The notes under the pieces were generated by a model, which had not been told where the DNA came from, did not search any database, and saw only the letters and a list, made by a program, of their open reading frames with translations. DNA of 62,344 nucleotides, from positions 1-62,344 of the forward strand of contig JAUMYU010000005.1 of assembly GCA_030528485.1 (NCBI GenBank), written 5' to 3'. Origin of the DNA: Comamonadaceae bacterium (lineage in GTDB: Bacteria > Pseudomonadota > Gammaproteobacteria > Burkholderiales > Burkholderiaceae_C). Position numbers and translations under genes: made by a program. This document shows positions 7,434 to 16,341 of the stretch, one piece after another. Each line of letters starts with the position of its first letter. The stretch's first letter is position 1.

Positions 7434-8078
7434 TTACCCGGGCCCGCCGGGCGCCCGCCCCAGCGCGGGCAGGTGCCAATTCCAGTGCAGCGCGGCCAGG
7501 CGCACGAGCAAAGTCAGGGTGAAACCGGCCAGCATGGCCAAGGGCGTGTGGCCGGTGGCCGTTTGCAACAGCACGAAAACGGCCGCCCCCGCAATGCAGG
7601 CGGTGGCATACACCTCTTTGCGCAGCACCATGGGGATTTCGCGCGCCAGCACGTCGCGGATCACGCCGCCGCCCACGCCGGTGAGTACGCCCATGCTGGT
7701 GGCCACAATCGCCGGCGCGCCCAGCGCCAGGGCCTTGCTGGCGCCGATGGTGGTGAAGGTGGCCAGCCCCAGGGCGTCGGCGCGCAGCAGCAGCCAAAAG
7801 CCCCATTGGCGCGAGACGATGCGTAGCAGCGGCAAGGCGGCCACGCAGGTCAGCACAATGCTCCACAGATATTCCGGCTGGCGCACCCAGAAGACGGGCA
7901 CGCCCAGCACCAGATCGCGGATGGTGCCGCCGCCGATGGCGGTGACGGCCGCCAGCACCAGCATGCCAAAAACATCCAACTGCAAGCGCCGCGCTTGCAG
8001 CAAGCCGCTGATGGCAAAGACGACGGTGCCAAATAAATCCAGCGCGTAAAGCAGGCGGTCGGGCGTGAACATGGGCAT
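7434..8078 (-). CDS. TRIC/UPF0126 family membrane protein (YicG-like)
   Basis: 214 residues with about seven hydrophobic helices arranged as two related halves. The halves carry the family's glycine motifs GGGTIRDLVLG (about 49-59) and GGGVIRDVLAR (about 137-147). The family was long called UPF0126; structures show trimeric potassium or cation channels related to animal TRIC channels. MPMF offers two starts (8078 or 8072). The TAA stop is almost at the edge of repeat copy 4. Any link to the catabolic genes next door is unproven. Confidence 0.88.
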   Translation of the reverse strand: MPMFTPDRLLYALDLFGTVVFAISGLLQARRLQLDVFGMLVLAAVTAIGGGTIRDLVLGVPVFWVRQPEYLWSIVLTCVAALPLLRIVSRQWGFWLLLRADALGLATFTTIGASKALALGAPAIVATSMGVLTGVGGGVIRDVLAREIPMVLRKEVYATACIAGAAVFVLLQTATGHTPLAMLAGFTLTLLVRLAALHWNWHLPALGRAPGGPG

Positions 8079-8280
8079 GGAGCGGGTGGGGTGAGGGGCA
8101 GGGGACGCAAAACAAGCGGGCGATGATAGGCCCAGCGCCGCCTGTGGTGCAGGCGGGTGCGGGTTGGTTGCGGGTTAAGATTGCCCGCTCTTGACTTTGG
8201 CAAAAAACGCTGGATCGGCACGGGCGCTGCGCAGGCAGGCGTGCCCGGCGTTTGTTTCTTTCGCTCTCTACCGATCCCCT

Positions 8281-9078
8281 ATGCGCTCCCACGAAATCGC
8301 CAGGCAAACCCCCAGCATCCAGGTTTTTGAGCGCATGTACGCGATTTTGGATTTTCTGGCCGGGCACTCGCAGGCGGTTTCGCTCAAGGAAATCAGCGCG
8401 GCCACGGGGCTGCACCCTTCCACGGCGCACCGCATCCTCAACGATTTGGTGCTGGGGCGGCTGGTGGAGCGGCCCGAATCGGGCAGCTACCGGCTGGGGC
8501 TGCGCCTGCTGGAGCTGGGCAATCTGGTCAAGGCGCGCCTGAGCGTGCGCGAGGTGGCGCTGCCGCTGATGCGCGAGCTGCACCGCAGCACCCAGCAGGC
8601 GGTGAATCTGAGCATCCACCAAGGCGATGAGATTGTGTATATCGAGCGCGCCTTCAGCGAGCGCTCGGGCATGCAGGTGGTGCGCGCCATCGGCGGCCAC
8701 GCGCCGCTGCATTTGACTTCCACCGGCAAGCTGTTTCTGGCCGCGCAGGAGCCGCATTGGGTGCGCGCCTACGCCGCGCGCACGGGGTTGGCGGGCAACA
8801 CGCGCAACAGCATCACCAAGCTCGATGTGCTCGAACGCGAGCTGCACCGCGTGCGCGCCAGCGGCATTGCGCAGGACCGCGAGGAGCTGGAGCTGGGCGT
8901 GAACTGCGTTGCCGCAGGCATTTACGACGACCAGGGCAAGCTGGTGGCGGGCCTGTCCATCTCCGCGCCAGCGGGGCGGCTGGAAGATGGCTGGGTCGCC
9001 CGCCTGCGCCGCACGGTGGATGAGATTTCCGCCGCACTGGGCCATGCCGCTGCGGGCGGGCAGGCGGCTTTGCGCTGA
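8281..9078 (+). CDS. IclR family transcriptional regulator
   Basis: 265 residues from the ATG at 8281. An N-terminal winged helix (QVFERMYAILDFLAG, SLKEISAATGLHPSTAHRILNDLV; about 15-65) is followed by the IclR effector domain with IVYIERAF, HLTSTGKLFLA and SGIAQDREELELGVNCVA. IclR proteins sense small carboxylic acids or aromatics and often control the operon beside them. Here the divergent minus-strand catabolic block (aldA, CoA-transferase, acyl-CoA dehydrogenase) is the natural candidate. No Shine-Dalgarno is clear, and the frame stays open back to 8191, so a longer form is possible. Confidence 0.88.
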   Translation: MRSHEIARQTPSIQVFERMYAILDFLAGHSQAVSLKEISAATGLHPSTAHRILNDLVLGRLVERPESGSYRLGLRLLELGNLVKARLSVREVALPLMRELHRSTQQAVNLSIHQGDEIVYIERAFSERSGMQVVRAIGGHAPLHLTSTGKLFLAAQEPHWVRAYAARTGLAGNTRNSITKLDVLERELHRVRASGIAQDREELELGVNCVAAGIYDDQGKLVAGLSISAPAGRLEDGWVARLRRTVDEISAALGHAAAGGQAALR

Positions 9079-9113
9079 GGCGCCCAAGCGTCCACAGGCT
9101 TTGAAAGCGGGCC

Positions 9114-10388
9114 ATGCACAAGCGCATCAACCATCTGGATACCTTGGCCCAGCGCCAGCGAGAGCGCACGGCGTTTTGGCTGCTGCATGAAATCCACCAC
9201 GCCTTGCAGGCAGCCTTTGCGCCTGCGATGCCTGCTGCGTCCGTTGTTCCCGCCGCCGTCCCGGCAGCCCCTGAGCTGCCGCCCGATTGGCGCGGCTGGT
9301 GGGACTTGATCCGCTTTTGCCTGGGCCACCAATCCGTGGCCGACTGGCTGCGCCACGAGCGCGAAGCCTTGCAGCGCATCCAGGCCCTGGCGGCGCTGGC
9401 CCAGCAGGACGCGCTGGCCGACATCCTCAGCCAAGCCTTGCAAGGCCATGCCCAGCCCGCTGCGGTGGTGACGTTCAGCCAACTGGGAGCGGAGGATTTG
9501 CGCCTGGCCGCAGGCGCGCCGCCGCAGGAACACTTCCAGGGGCAGGACTGGTCGGGCACGGACACGGCCATCCAACTGCACAGCGAAGGCCTGGCCCACA
9601 CCATCGCCGCGCTGCTGCTGGCCGAACGCGACCGGCTGTTTTTGCCACCACCGCCTGCGGATTGCGCTGGCCTGCTCGCTGTGGCCGGGCCAGCGGTTGC
9701 GGAGATGGCTGCCGATCACGCCGTCGCAGAAGCAGCCGCAGCGGCAGCAACCGCTGCGCCCTCCAGCCTGTCACAAACCTTGCCGCAACCCCTGTCGCGC
9801 ATCGTGGGCCGCCGCCAGCTAGCCGTGCGCCCTCTGGCAGTGGCCCCGGCCTCGCGCCAGGGGCTGCGGCAACTGCCGGTGCAACACCATTGCGGCGCGG
9901 CGCTGGAAGCCGATTGGCTGGAGTTCTACCGCCTGCTCTGGGGCGAGCCGCTGGCGCCGCTGCTCGATGTCTGGGCCGAAGGCAACGGCGCGCGGCTGTT
10001 TTGCCACGGCGCATCCATCGGCCTGGCGCTGCACCCCATTGAGCATTGGCCTACCGCGCAGGCGCAAATGCTCGATTGGGCGCAGACGCGCACCTGGCCC
10101 GACGCGCCCGCCGCCCTGCCCGACTGGCTGCGCAGCGCCGTGTGCTTTGCCCAAGGCGGCATGGACCACGAGCACTGGCTGCTGGTCACCCAAGGCGAGC
10201 TGGCCGGCTGCGTGCTGCTGTCGGAAACCGACGCGCTGCTGGGGCGCCCGCGCTTTGCAGGCGTGGCGCAATTTTTCGAGGCGCTGGCCCATCGCCCCGC
10301 CGCCGTGCTGGGCGCCAGCGGCCATTTGCGCTATGCAGTCGATGGCGTGGTGTATGAAGTGGCGGCGCTGGCGGGGGATTTTGTTTGA
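9114..10388 (+). CDS. Hypothetical protein, 424 aa
   Basis: I do not recognise this protein. It starts 35 bp after the IclR stop with a helical segment (TLAQRQRERTAFWLLHEIHH), then an Ala/Pro linker, a Trp-rich stretch (PPDWRGWWDLIRFCLGHQSV) and further helices to about residue 190. A second Ala-rich linker (about 190-235) leads to a C-terminal half with DWLEFYRLLWGE and EHWLLVTQGELAGCVLLSE that looks like a folded alpha/beta domain. No signal peptide, membrane segment or metal motif. Codon use matches its neighbours, which supports it being a real native gene. It may be co-transcribed with the IclR gene. Confidence 0.7.
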   Translation: MHKRINHLDTLAQRQRERTAFWLLHEIHHALQAAFAPAMPAASVVPAAVPAAPELPPDWRGWWDLIRFCLGHQSVADWLRHEREALQRIQALAALAQQDALADILSQALQGHAQPAAVVTFSQLGAEDLRLAAGAPPQEHFQGQDWSGTDTAIQLHSEGLAHTIAALLLAERDRLFLPPPPADCAGLLAVAGPAVAEMAADHAVAEAAAAAATAAPSSLSQTLPQPLSRIVGRRQLAVRPLAVAPASRQGLRQLPVQHHCGAALEADWLEFYRLLWGEPLAPLLDVWAEGNGARLFCHGASIGLALHPIEHWPTAQAQMLDWAQTRTWPDAPAALPDWLRSAVCFAQGGMDHEHWLLVTQGELAGCVLLSETDALLGRPRFAGVAQFFEALAHRPAAVLGASGHLRYAVDGVVYEVAALAGDFV

Positions 10389-10411
10389 TTCTTGGACGCT
10401 TCGAATGAATT

Positions 10412-10482
10412 TCAAATCAAAGTAAATTATTTTTTAATAGGGTTTTGCCTAAAATAGGTGATTTTTTTGCTTATTGATTGGT
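10412..10482 (-). repeat. 71-bp palindromic repeat, copy 5
   Basis: Left arm TCAAATCAAAGTAAATTATT, right arm TTTTTTTGCTTATTGATTGGT; core on the minus strand CCTATTTTAGGCA. It lies between two convergent genes, 23 bp after the 424-aa gene and 63 bp from the end of the GyrI-like gene. Confidence 0.85.
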
Positions 10483-10545
10483 AAATCATGCCGGTTCGCC
10501 ACACACTCGCCGTGGCGAGAGCGCCGGTTCGGGGTCGGCGAATCG

Positions 10546-11166
10546 TCACTTGACCGAATATCTCAAAATCGTTTTGAGCTTGTTCTGAGCAGTTCTGCTT
10601 GCATTATTCAGGTATATCTCCCTGTGCGATGGGCTGCATCGCACCAGTCCCAGACTTTTGGTGAAGGCATCCATTTTTTCGAAAGAAGCAGGCTCATTAT
10701 CATAGCTTCCCGCATGCAAAATCTGAACGGATTTCCCGTCTTTCATGCTTTCAAAACCGATGGCGTCATATAAATCATTCGGCTTTTTCTTTCTTGCGCT
10801 TTCAAGCGCATCGGTGAAGATTTCCCGCGTGATGCAATCCGGTTGCTTGATGGCGAGCGTGTATTGCAGTGTGTCTTTGTCCAGCTTCTCCGATTCCGCA
10901 ATCGGTTTTTGCCAGACCCCCTCCAGGGGGTAAACCGAAAAATCGGTCATCTTGTCGTCGGATTCGGTTTTCATCATGGCCTTGAAGCGCATTTTGATTG
11001 CGTAGGCAAGCGAATACAAAGCGGATACTCGGTTGGAAAAATCCGCCCCATTGGGATTGCCTTTGCCTTTTATCACGATGAAATTCTGGCTTGGCACATC
11101 AATTAACTCGGGCTTTGGCTTGGCGCCATACAGGTTTTTCTCGCTCTTTTTCCATTCGTGTTTCAT
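10546..11166 (-). CDS. GyrI-like small-molecule-binding protein
   Basis: 206 residues, a stand-alone GyrI-like protein of the type common in Firmicutes: opening HEWKKSEKNLYGAKPKPELI, then FIVIKGKGNPN, VYPLEGVWQ, YTLAIKQPDCIT, VQILHAGSYDNEPASFEKM and SHREIYLNNASRTAQNKLKT. The fold binds small amphipathic molecules; functions of the stand-alone form are not settled. Its AT-richer, Lys/Asn-rich coding differs from the GC-rich genes on both sides, which suggests horizontal transfer. It has no DNA-binding domain, so it is not a MerR/AraC-type regulator by itself. Confidence 0.85.
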   Translation of the reverse strand: MKHEWKKSEKNLYGAKPKPELIDVPSQNFIVIKGKGNPNGADFSNRVSALYSLAYAIKMRFKAMMKTESDDKMTDFSVYPLEGVWQKPIAESEKLDKDTLQYTLAIKQPDCITREIFTDALESARKKKPNDLYDAIGFESMKDGKSVQILHAGSYDNEPASFEKMDAFTKSLGLVRCSPSHREIYLNNASRTAQNKLKTILRYSVK

Positions 11167-11189
11167 TTTGATTATCCTTTGGACACGCT

Positions 11190-12413
11190 CTAGGCTGCCA
11201 TTTTGCCTCGCTCGAAGTCACTGCGCCAGCGCCACAGCGCCAACCCCGCCCCCGCCAGCGCCAGACCGGCCAGCGCCGCCCCTGCCAGGCCGATAGAGGG
11301 CAGGCCCCCCTGGGCGATCACCTGGCTGCCCAGCAAGGCCCCACCGCCAATGCCCACGTTAAACAGGCCGGAAAACAGCGCCATCGCCACATCGCGGGCA
11401 TCGGCCGCCAAGCCCAGCACCTGCGCTTGCAAAGCCAGGGCGATGCAGAGAAAGACGGCGCCCCACACCACCGTCAACCCCAGCAAGGCCAGCGGGTGCG
11501 CCGCTGCCGGACGCAGGGCCAGCAAACACAAGACCAGCAGTGCTTGCGCGCTGAGCAAAAACACCGCAGGCCGGCGCAGGCCCAGCCAGCCAAAAAGGGC
11601 GCTGCCTATCAGCCCCGCGCCGCCGAGCAGCAACAACGCCAGCGTCACGCCATCACTGCCCAGGCCGGTGAGCTGCTCCACAAACGGCTCCATATAGCTG
11701 TAGGCGGTGAAGTGGGCCGTCACCACCAGCACAATCAGCGCGTAGGCGCTGACCAGCGCCGGGCGCTTGAGCAGCTTGGGCAGGCTGCGCAAATCGCCGC
11801 TGTTTTGGCTGGGCAGGCGCGGCAGCAGCGCCAGCAGGCACAGCAGCGTGCCCGCCGCCGCCACGGCGATGAGGGCGAAGGTGATGCGCCAGCCCAGGTG
11901 CTCGCCAATCACGCGCCCCAGCGGCACGCCCAGCACCATCGCCAGCGAGGTGCCCGTGGCCAGCAACCCCAGCGCCTGCCCCGCGCGCCCAGGCGGGGCC
12001 ACGCGCACCACCAGCGCGGCGGTGATCGACCAAAACACCGCATGCGCGCAGGCAATACCCAAACGGCCCGCCACCAGTACCGCAAAGCTGGGCGCTGCCG
12101 CGCACACGGCATGGCTGGCGATGAACAGCGCAAACAAGCCCGCCAGCAGCTTGCGCCGCTCGATACGGCGCGTGGCCAACATCAGCGGCAGCGAGGCCAG
12201 GGCCACCAGCCAGGCGTAAATCGTCAACATCAAACCCACCTGCTCGGCAGGCATGGCAAAGCTGGCGCCGATGCTGCCCAGCAGGCCCACGGGGGCGAAC
12301 TCGGTGGTGTTGAACACAAAGGCCGAAAGGCACAAAGCCAGCACCGCCAGCCAGGATCTGGCGGTGCTGGGCGGCGTTGGCGCTATGGGGGCTATTGGGG
12401 TGGGAGAGGGCAT
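11190..12413 (-). CDS. MFS transporter, sugar/drug efflux type (SotB/AraJ-like)
   Basis: 407 residues from the ATG at 12411-12413; the frame is open to 12491, but that extension looks non-native. Twelve hydrophobic segments, with the family's first-helix signature [18 protein letters not shown] and [32 protein letters not shown], typical of the sugar-efflux/arabinose-exporter branch of the major facilitator superfamily. It would export small solutes with protons. The substrate is unknown. The gene stands in tandem 23 bp before the GyrI-like gene, so the two could be co-transcribed, although their base composition differs. Confidence 0.88.
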   Translation of the reverse strand: MPSPTPIAPIAPTPPSTARSWLAVLALCLSAFVFNTTEFAPVGLLGSIGASFAMPAEQVGLMLTIYAWLVALASLPLMLATRRIERRKLLAGLFALFIASHAVCAAAPSFAVLVAGRLGIACAHAVFWSITAALVVRVAPPGRAGQALGLLATGTSLAMVLGVPLGRVIGEHLGWRITFALIAVAAAGTLLCLLALLPRLPSQNSGDLRSLPKLLKRPALVSAYALIVLVVTAHFTAYSYMEPFVEQLTGLGSDGVTLALLLLGGAGLIGSALFGWLGLRRPAVFLLSAQALLVLCLLALRPAAAHPLALLGLTVVWGAVFLCIALALQAQVLGLAADARDVAMALFSGLFNVGIGGGALLGSQVIAQGGLPSIGLAGAALAGLALAGAGLALWRWRSDFERGKMAA

Positions 12414-12560
12414 GGGCGGGCGCCTGGTAGATCGGGCAAAAAACCACGAAAAAAGCGCCGATGAAGCCGATCCATCGACGCTTTGGGGCAAGTGCCCGGG
12501 CCGCCCGCGCAGGTGCAGCGGCGTTGCGGCCCATTGGCAGGCGGGTAACGGGCAGCTTAA

Positions 12561-12770
12561 TCAGTCCACACCCACCATCACGCTGGAAGCCTTGATCATG
12601 CCATAGGCCGTGCCACCTTCTTTCAGGCCCAGTTGCTCGGCCGAGTGGGTGGTGATGGTGGCGGTAATGTGCACGCCGGGGGCGATTTCCAGCACGACTT
12701 CGGTTGTCACAGGGCCTTTGGTGAGGGCGACAACCTTGCCGGGCAAAACATTGCGTGCGCTGATTTTCAT
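12561..12770 (-). CDS. mop: Molbindin, molybdopterin-oxyanion binding protein (TOBE domain)
   Basis: 69 residues from the ATG at 12768-12770, preceded by AAGGAA. A single Mop/TOBE domain: KISARNVLPGKVVALTKGPV, TEVVLEIAPGVHITATITTHSAE, LGLKEGGTAYGMIKASSVMVG. Such proteins assemble as hexamers that store molybdate or tungstate in the cytoplasm. It is divergent from a ModE-type HTH gene about 335 bp away. Together the two carry the two halves of a classical ModE on separate proteins. Confidence 0.93.
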   Translation of the reverse strand: MKISARNVLPGKVVALTKGPVTTEVVLEIAPGVHITATITTHSAEQLGLKEGGTAYGMIKASSVMVGVD

Positions 12771-12833
12771 GGTGAGTTTCCTTGTCAAAAAGAGTGGAAG
12801 AAAGCCGAGCCAGGCTATGCCGTGAACAGATTA

Positions 12834-12949
12834 GGGCCTGTCATCCGAATCCTCGCGCCGCGCTCCTCCTCAGGGCCGGGCGGTTTGCGCCTTGCAGCCC
12901 ATCGCGGCCTGAGACGAGCACTGTTGGCGGGCATTGGGATGACAGGCCC
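12834..12949. repeat. 116-bp GC-rich inverted-repeat element
   Basis: Bounded by perfect 13-bp inverted ends GGGCCTGTCATCC (12834-12846) and GGATGACAGGCCC (12937-12949). Inside, a second imperfect pair (CTCAGGGCC / GGCCTGAG) continues the palindrome. It could fold into one long hairpin. The form suggests a small non-autonomous mobile element or a REP-type repeat. No clear target duplication is seen. It sits in the shared upstream region of mop and the ModE-like gene. Confidence 0.65.
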
Positions 12950-13007
12950 TGGCCGGGAGCGGCAAAGTGGCCGGAATTTTAGTCTCATGTAAGACGGTTT
13001 GTTTTTT

Positions 13008-13024
13008 AATAATTTGAGATTATT
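13008..13024. promoter_or_regulatory. AT palindrome upstream of the ModE-like gene
   Basis: Perfect AATAAT-TTGAG-ATTATT in an AT-rich patch about 80 bp before the ModE-like start and 238 bp before mop. It is a possible operator for the divergent pair. It does not match the classical ModE box (TATAN-rich with wider spacing). Confidence 0.35.
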
Positions 13025-13104
13025 GGATTTTTTCACTTCAATTTATTTTCAGGTACAACGCTTTTGGCACAATGCGTGATCGACAAAAATGGGTTTCAAA
13101 AGAA

Positions 13105-13458
13105 ATGACCATGCATGTAACGACGAAATTTCGCCTGCGGGTGTACCGTGATGAGGTGGTGGCCATCGGGCCAGGCAAGATTGAGCTGCTGGAGGCTGTG
13201 CGCGATGTGGGCTCGATTTCCGGGGCGGCGCGCCATATCGGCATGTCCTACCGCCGCGCGTGGCTGCTGCTCGATGAGCTGAACAAATCCCTGACCTCGC
13301 CCGCCACCCAGGCCAGCACCGGCGGCGCGCACGGCGGCGGCGCGCGGCTGACCCCGGTGGGTGAAGAAATCATCGCCCGCTACCGCGCCATTGAAGAAAA
13401 AGCCTATGCCGCAGGGGCGCAGGATTTGGAGGCTTTGCAGCGCATGCTGGCGGCTTGA
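13105..13458 (+). CDS. ModE-type winged-helix regulator (HTH domain only)
   Basis: 117 residues from the ATG at 13105 (13111 and 13072 are alternatives). It has the ModE N-terminal domain: FRLRVYRDEVVAIGPGKIEL, LLEAVRDVGSISGAARHIGM, SYRRAWLLLDELNK, then a Gly/Ala loop, LTPVGEEIIARYRAIEEKA. The C-terminal molybdate-binding TOBE domains of full-length ModE are missing, and the stop follows a normal helix end, so this is a natural short form rather than a break. It probably regulates molybdenum genes, with the divergent mop as nearest target. How it would sense molybdate without TOBE domains is unknown. Confidence 0.85.
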   Translation: MTMHVTTKFRLRVYRDEVVAIGPGKIELLEAVRDVGSISGAARHIGMSYRRAWLLLDELNKSLTSPATQASTGGAHGGGARLTPVGEEIIARYRAIEEKAYAAGAQDLEALQRMLAA

Positions 13459-13480
13459 GTGCCTCACTGTATTTCGCCAT

Positions 13481-13524
13481 GAAAAACACCCCAAGGGTTG
13501 GAGAGATGTCCAGCCCTTGGGGTG
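13481..13524 (-). terminator. Hairpin terminator between the ModE-like gene and nlpD
   Basis: Stem CACCCCAAGGG / CCCTTGGGGTG (13487-13497 and 13514-13524), followed on the minus strand by TTTTTC. It can end nlpD transcripts. On the plus strand a T8 run (13542-13549) lies 17 nt further on, so it may work weakly for the ModE-like gene too. Confidence 0.7.
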
Positions 13525-13561
13525 CAGTGCAATTGGAGTGGCTTTTTTTTATGGGAATTTT

Positions 13562-13631
13562 ATAAATCAAAGGAAATAAAACCGCATTGTTTGGGCAATT
13601 TGGTCGGGATGTTGGTTTTCCTTTGATTGGT
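13562..13631 (+). repeat. 71-bp palindromic repeat, copy 6
   Basis: Left arm ATAAATCAAAGGAAATAAA, right arm GGTTTTCCTTTGATTGGT; core ATTGTTTGGGCAATTTGG. It ends 2 bp from the nlpD stop codon, between two convergent genes. Confidence 0.9.
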
Positions 13632-13633
13632 TT

Positions 13634-14500
13634 TTACCGCTTGGGCAGGTAGCTGCTGGGGTTGACGGGCTTGCCCTGGCGGCGCACTTCGAAGTGCAGC
13701 TTCACGCGGTCGGCGTCGGTATTGCCCATCTCGGCGATTTTCTGGCCGCGCGCCACGCGCTGGTCTTCCTTGACGAGCAAGACTTTGTTGTGGGCGTAGG
13801 CGGTGAGGTACTCATCGTTGTGCTTGAGGATGATGAGGTTGCCATAGCCGCGCAGGCCCGCGCCGGCATACACCACGTGACCATCGGCGGCGGCCATGAC
13901 CGGATCGCCCGAGGCGCCGCCAATATCAAAGCCTTTGTTGTTGGTTTCGTTAAAACCGGAGAGCAAAGGCCCGTTGGCCGGCCAGACGAATTGGATGCCG
14001 GAGGTGTTGGCCGGTGTGGCGTGGACGGTGGTGACGGGCGGCGTTTTCGGCGTGGCGGCCTGGGCGCTGCCTGCGCTGGCGCTGCCTTGGGGCAGGATGG
14101 GGCGCACTTCCACACCGCTGCCCGCCTGGCTGGCAGCGACTGCGCCAGGGGCAGCCGCACCGCCAGCAGCGCCGGCGCGGGGCTGTGCGCTTGGGGGCAC
14201 TACGCGCAAAATCTGCCCGACTTCGATCACGTCGGCATTGGGGAGCTGGTTCCAGGCGGCGATATCTTTCCAGCTCTGGCCGGTTTCCAGACCGATGCGG
14301 ATGAGGGTGTCGCCTGGCTTGACGGCGTAATGGCCGGGCGGCACGGGGACGATGGGGGCGGCGACGCTGCCTACCATGCCGTCAGGGCTGGTGCGGTTTT
14401 CCACCGGGGCGCCGGAGTTGAGGGAGACGCTGGAGCAGCCAGCCAGCACACAAGCCGCAACCAGACTGCTCAAGCCCAGCCATCGTTTGGGAGAGTGCAT
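13634..14500 (-). CDS. nlpD: NlpD-type lipoprotein, LysM plus degenerate LytM/M23 domain
   Basis: 288 residues from the ATG at 14498-14500. A lipoprotein signal (SLVAACVLAGCSS, lipobox LAGC) is followed by a LysM domain (HYAVKPGDTLIRIGLETGQS to VGQILRV) that binds peptidoglycan, a Pro/Ala linker, and a C-terminal M23 domain (FVWPANGPLL to NPSSYLPKR). The zinc-binding histidine before the conserved Asp is replaced (NKGFDIGG), as in E. coli NlpD, so it should not cut peptidoglycan. Such proteins activate the AmiC amidase at division. It is the last gene of the surE-pcm-nlpD run. Confidence 0.93.
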   Translation of the reverse strand: MHSPKRWLGLSSLVAACVLAGCSSVSLNSGAPVENRTSPDGMVGSVAAPIVPVPPGHYAVKPGDTLIRIGLETGQSWKDIAAWNQLPNADVIEVGQILRVVPPSAQPRAGAAGGAAAPGAVAASQAGSGVEVRPILPQGSASAGSAQAATPKTPPVTTVHATPANTSGIQFVWPANGPLLSGFNETNNKGFDIGGASGDPVMAAADGHVVYAGAGLRGYGNLIILKHNDEYLTAYAHNKVLLVKEDQRVARGQKIAEMGNTDADRVKLHFEVRRQGKPVNPSSYLPKR

Positions 14501-14641
14501 CGGTGAATCCTTTGTAATTGACGAAAGAGGGGGATGTCGGGGGGAGCTGCCAGCGTTGCGGCCCCATGCGATCAAGAGCCTGTTTCTGCCCGCTTGCAAC
14601 CAGCCTTCGAACAGGCTTTCAACAGGCCCAGAGAGCTGGCG

Positions 14642-15550
14642 CTAACCAACGCCGGATTTTAATGGAACAAAGTGCACCGCCTCGAGCGCATGCTGGCGCA
14701 CGCCGGTGGCGGTTTTGTCGATCACCAGCAGTTGCTGGGCGCCGCTGGCATTGGAGGTGGGGGCGATGATGCGCCCGCCGATGGCGAGTTGATCCACCCA
14801 GGCTTGGGGGATGGCATCGCCGCCTGCGGCGCTGACGATGGCGGCGTAGGGCGCGCCAGCGGCGTAACCGGCCATGCCATCGCCAAAGAGCAGGTGCAGG
14901 TTGCTCACGCGCAAGGGCCGCAGGTGGCTGCGGGCGCGCTCGTGCAGGCCGCGCACGCGCTCGATGGAATAGACCTCGCTGGCGATGTGGCTCATCACCG
15001 CGGCTTGGTAGCCGCAGCCGGTGCCGATCTCCAGCACGCGCATGGGGATGTGGCTGGCGCCTGGGGGCACGCAAGGCGCTTGCAGGGCCAGCGAGAGCAT
15101 GCGGGCGACGACGGAGGGCTTGGAGATGGTTTGGCCAAAGCCGATGGGCAGGCTGTTGTCCTCATACGCTTTGGTCATCAAGGCCGAGTCGATGAAGGCA
15201 TGGCGCGGCACGGTTTGCATGGCGTGCAGCACGGCGGGGTGCAGGTGCGGCAAGGCGGCCAGGCGCTTGACCATGCGGATGCGTGCGCTTTCCTGCCCAG
15301 GGGGATCGACGGGCAGGCCCCATGAAGCGGCGGGGGCGGTTGCCGGCGGGCGCTCGGATGAGGGGTAGGCGGCAATCGGTGCAGGGATGGGGGCGGCTGG
15401 CGCGTTTGCGGGCTGGGCGCCGGGCGAAACCAGCGGCGCCGATGGCCCCAAGGGCGGGCGCGGCACGGCGCCTGCGCTACCCAGGCCGCGCCGCCCCGTC
15501 TGGCTGGGCAGCACCTGGGCGGGAAAGCGCGGTTTGCGGGGCGTATTCAT
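14642..15550 (-). CDS. pcm: Protein-L-isoaspartate O-methyltransferase with long N-terminal extension
   Basis: 302 residues against about 210 for E. coli Pcm. Residues about 85-302 form the methyltransferase: [58 protein letters not shown], and the SAM-binding motif [19 protein letters not shown]. It repairs isoaspartyl residues in aged proteins using S-adenosylmethionine. The first 85 residues are Pro/Ala/Arg-rich and look disordered. The ATG at 15548-15550 overlaps the surE stop (ATGA), so the two are translationally coupled and the extension is probably real. Confidence 0.93.
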   Translation of the reverse strand: MNTPRKPRFPAQVLPSQTGRRGLGSAGAVPRPPLGPSAPLVSPGAQPANAPAAPIPAPIAAYPSSERPPATAPAASWGLPVDPPGQESARIRMVKRLAALPHLHPAVLHAMQTVPRHAFIDSALMTKAYEDNSLPIGFGQTISKPSVVARMLSLALQAPCVPPGASHIPMRVLEIGTGCGYQAAVMSHIASEVYSIERVRGLHERARSHLRPLRVSNLHLLFGDGMAGYAAGAPYAAIVSAAGGDAIPQAWVDQLAIGGRIIAPTSNASGAQQLLVIDKTATGVRQHALEAVHFVPLKSGVG

Positions 15551-16341
15551 GCCGATTCGCCCAGGTGGTTGAGGTCCAGCTCGGCCAAGGGCATGGCTTG
15601 GCGCCAGTCGGGCAGGCCGTTGTGGTCGGTCAGGTCGATTTGCAGCGGCGTGACGGCCACATGCCCTTGGGCGACGGTGTGAAAGTCCGTGCCTTCGCGG
15701 GCGTCGGCGGCTTTGCCCGAAGGGCCGATCCAATACATGGTGCGCCCTTGTGGGTTTTGCTGGCGGATGACGTTTTTCGCGGCGTGGCGACGCCCCAGGC
15801 GGCACCAGCGCGCGGTTTGCAGGCTGGCCAGGGGAAGGTTGGGGATGTTGACGTTGAGCAGCCAGGGGCGCGCGCCGATTTGGCCGCGCGCGCGCAGTAG
15901 GGCGACCAGGCGCGCGGCGGTGATGGCGGCGGCGTCCAGATGCGCCCAGTCTTTTTCCACCAGGGAGAAGGCGATGGCGGGCACGCCCATCAAATAACCT
16001 TCCATGGCAGCGCCAACGGTGCCGGAGTAAATGGTGTCATCGCCCATGTTGGCGCCGTTGTTGATGCCGGAGACGACCAGATCCGGGCGCTCGTCCAGCA
16101 GGCCCGTGAGTGCCACGTGGACGCAGTCCGCAGGCGTGCCGTTGATGTAGCGAAAGCCGTTGTGGGATTCGAAAACGTACAGCGGCGCATGCAGCGTCAG
16201 CGCGTTGGATTTGGCGCTGTTGTTGTACTCAGGCGCGATGACTTGCACTTGCGTATCGGGCAGGGCCGCAAGGGCTTCGGCCAGGGCCACGATGCCAGGG
16301 GCGAGGTAGCCGTCGTCGTTGCTCACCAGAATTTTCAGCAT
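15547..16341 (-). CDS. surE: 5'/3'-nucleotidase SurE
   Basis: 264 residues from the ATG at 16339-16341. SurE motifs: the N-terminal metal site [14 protein letters not shown], the substrate region [11 protein letters not shown], and [25 protein letters not shown]. It is a divalent-metal nucleotidase/exopolyphosphatase active on nucleoside monophosphates, linked to stationary-phase survival. Its start overlaps the stop of the preceding gene by one base (TGATG) and its stop overlaps pcm, so it sits in a tightly coupled operon. Confidence 0.96.
   Translation of the reverse strand: MLKILVSNDDGYLAPGIVALAEALAALPDTQVQVIAPEYNNSAKSNALTLHAPLYVFESHNGFRYINGTPADCVHVALTGLLDERPDLVVSGINNGANMGDDTIYSGTVGAAMEGYLMGVPAIAFSLVEKDWAHLDAAAITAARLVALLRARGQIGARPWLLNVNIPNLPLASLQTARWCRLGRRHAAKNVIRQQNPQGRTMYWIGPSGKAADAREGTDFHTVAQGHVAVTPLQIDLTDHNGLPDWRQAMPLAELDLNHLGESA

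Noticed and set aside
13634..14500. nlpD as a broken peptidase because the zinc histidine is missing
   Set aside because: The same loss is normal in NlpD/EnvC amidase activators, so it is not a defect.
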